A stretch of 39,670 bases of DNA from a virus. The stretch covers positions 1-39,670 of IMG/VR virus record IMGVR_UViG_3300020159_000809. One strand, 5' to 3'. Position 1 is the first letter of the stretch, and each line of letters begins with the position of its first letter. The position numbers were made by a program, and so were the translations under genes. Below are positions 39,445 through 39,670 of the stretch, one piece after another. The notes under the pieces are model-generated. The model was not told where the DNA came from. It worked only from the letters and a program-made list of their open reading frames with translations, and ran no database searches.

Positions 39445-39670
39445 TCAGGTAGACGCTGGGAGGTTTACAGGCCAAGGATAGTCTTGAGTATTCATTGCTG
39501 CTGGACCTGGATCATTTACCATTTCCTCATCAATATAAATCTCTAGACCTTCAACTACTACAAGAACATCGTCTTTTGCCCTACCTCGTACACGATACAT
39601 AGAAACACCGTAGTAACGAGCATCATAAAAGAACATATCGTTTAGGTGCCGCTGGTATTCAAATGGTTGG
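39445..39670 (-). CDS. Truncated neck/head-tail connector-type protein
   Basis: The frame stays open to the window edge, so the gene starts outside. The visible ~75 residues include QRHLNDMFFYDARYYGVSMYRV and DVLVVVEGLEIYIDEEMVNDPGP. They look like a strand-rich connector by position only. The stop is at 39445-39447, 60 bases before the gp10-like gene. No assignment beyond head-tail module. Confidence 0.5.
   Translation of the reverse strand, partial: QPFEYQRHLNDMFFYDARYYGVSMYRVRGRAKDDVLVVVEGLEIYIDEEMVNDPGPAAMNTQDYPWPVNLPAST

Noticed and set aside
1-39670. tRNA genes, insertion sequences, integrase or attachment site
   Set aside because: No cloverleaf, transposase, integrase or flanking duplications were recognised by eye. 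A tRNA scan could still find one, but intergenic space is almost absent.

Overview
This window is a 39.7 kb piece of a double-stranded DNA tailed bacteriophage (or prophage) genome with a contractile tail (myovirus morphology). All supported genes lie on the minus strand, so the window reads biologically from position 39670 down to 1. Genes are packed tightly, mostly joined by ATGA, TGATG, TAATG or TAGTG stop/start overlaps. Terminase, portal and major capsid genes are not seen and probably lie upstream of 39670. The host cannot be fixed. Two peptidoglycan hydrolase domains in the tail point to a walled bacterium, and the style of several genes (small zinc ribbons, the ssDNA-binding-like protein, the RPF/DWE-type minor proteins) resembles actinobacterial phages, but that is only an impression.

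Region 1 (39670-25174) is the tail module: neck/tail-completion proteins, sheath, tube, a gp26-like tail-assembly chaperone with an overlapping downstream frame, a tape measure carrying M15 and NlpC/P60 lysin domains, then baseplate hub, LysM/gpX, gp27/gpD-like, small OB-fold gpV/gp5-like, gp25/gpW-like, gp6/gpJ-like and gpI-like proteins. A small membrane protein at 24920-25174 is a holin candidate and is followed by an unknown 210-residue protein. A long stem-loop and a 142-base intergenic gap separate this module from the next.

Region 2 (24120-10086) is a nearly self-sufficient replication and recombination operon. It runs from a winged-helix initiator-like gene containing a dense iteron/palindrome cluster (best candidate origin) through an unknown replisome-associated protein, a DnaC/IstB-like loader, a DnaB-like helicase, a zinc/TOPRIM primase, an SNF2 helicase, a MerR-like regulator, an ssDNA-binding-like protein, a family A DNA polymerase and RecA. 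Three PD-(D/E)XK nucleases (one Cas4-like) and a winged-helix protein follow.

Region 3 (10039-2870) begins with a phage SpoVS homologue and continues with about 16 small proteins that are unusual as a set. Most look disordered or low in complexity, and several share short motifs with each other. One motif is also shared with the tape measure at the far end of the window. They include Q/N/G-rich proteins, an RGG-box protein, three tandem paralogues with an RT..(H/D).(N/R)R(R/K)V motif, a GPYLN family, an FDWE family and a ParB-fold protein. I consider this motif-linked set the best candidate for something undescribed, possibly virion-associated scaffolding or condensate-forming proteins.

Region 4 (2831-1) holds a zinc-binding protein, a HAD-like protein, a 478-residue unknown protein with a Cys cluster, an inverted-repeat promoter region, a coiled-coil-like 80-residue protein, two hairpins and a likely 23-residue hydrophobic peptide.
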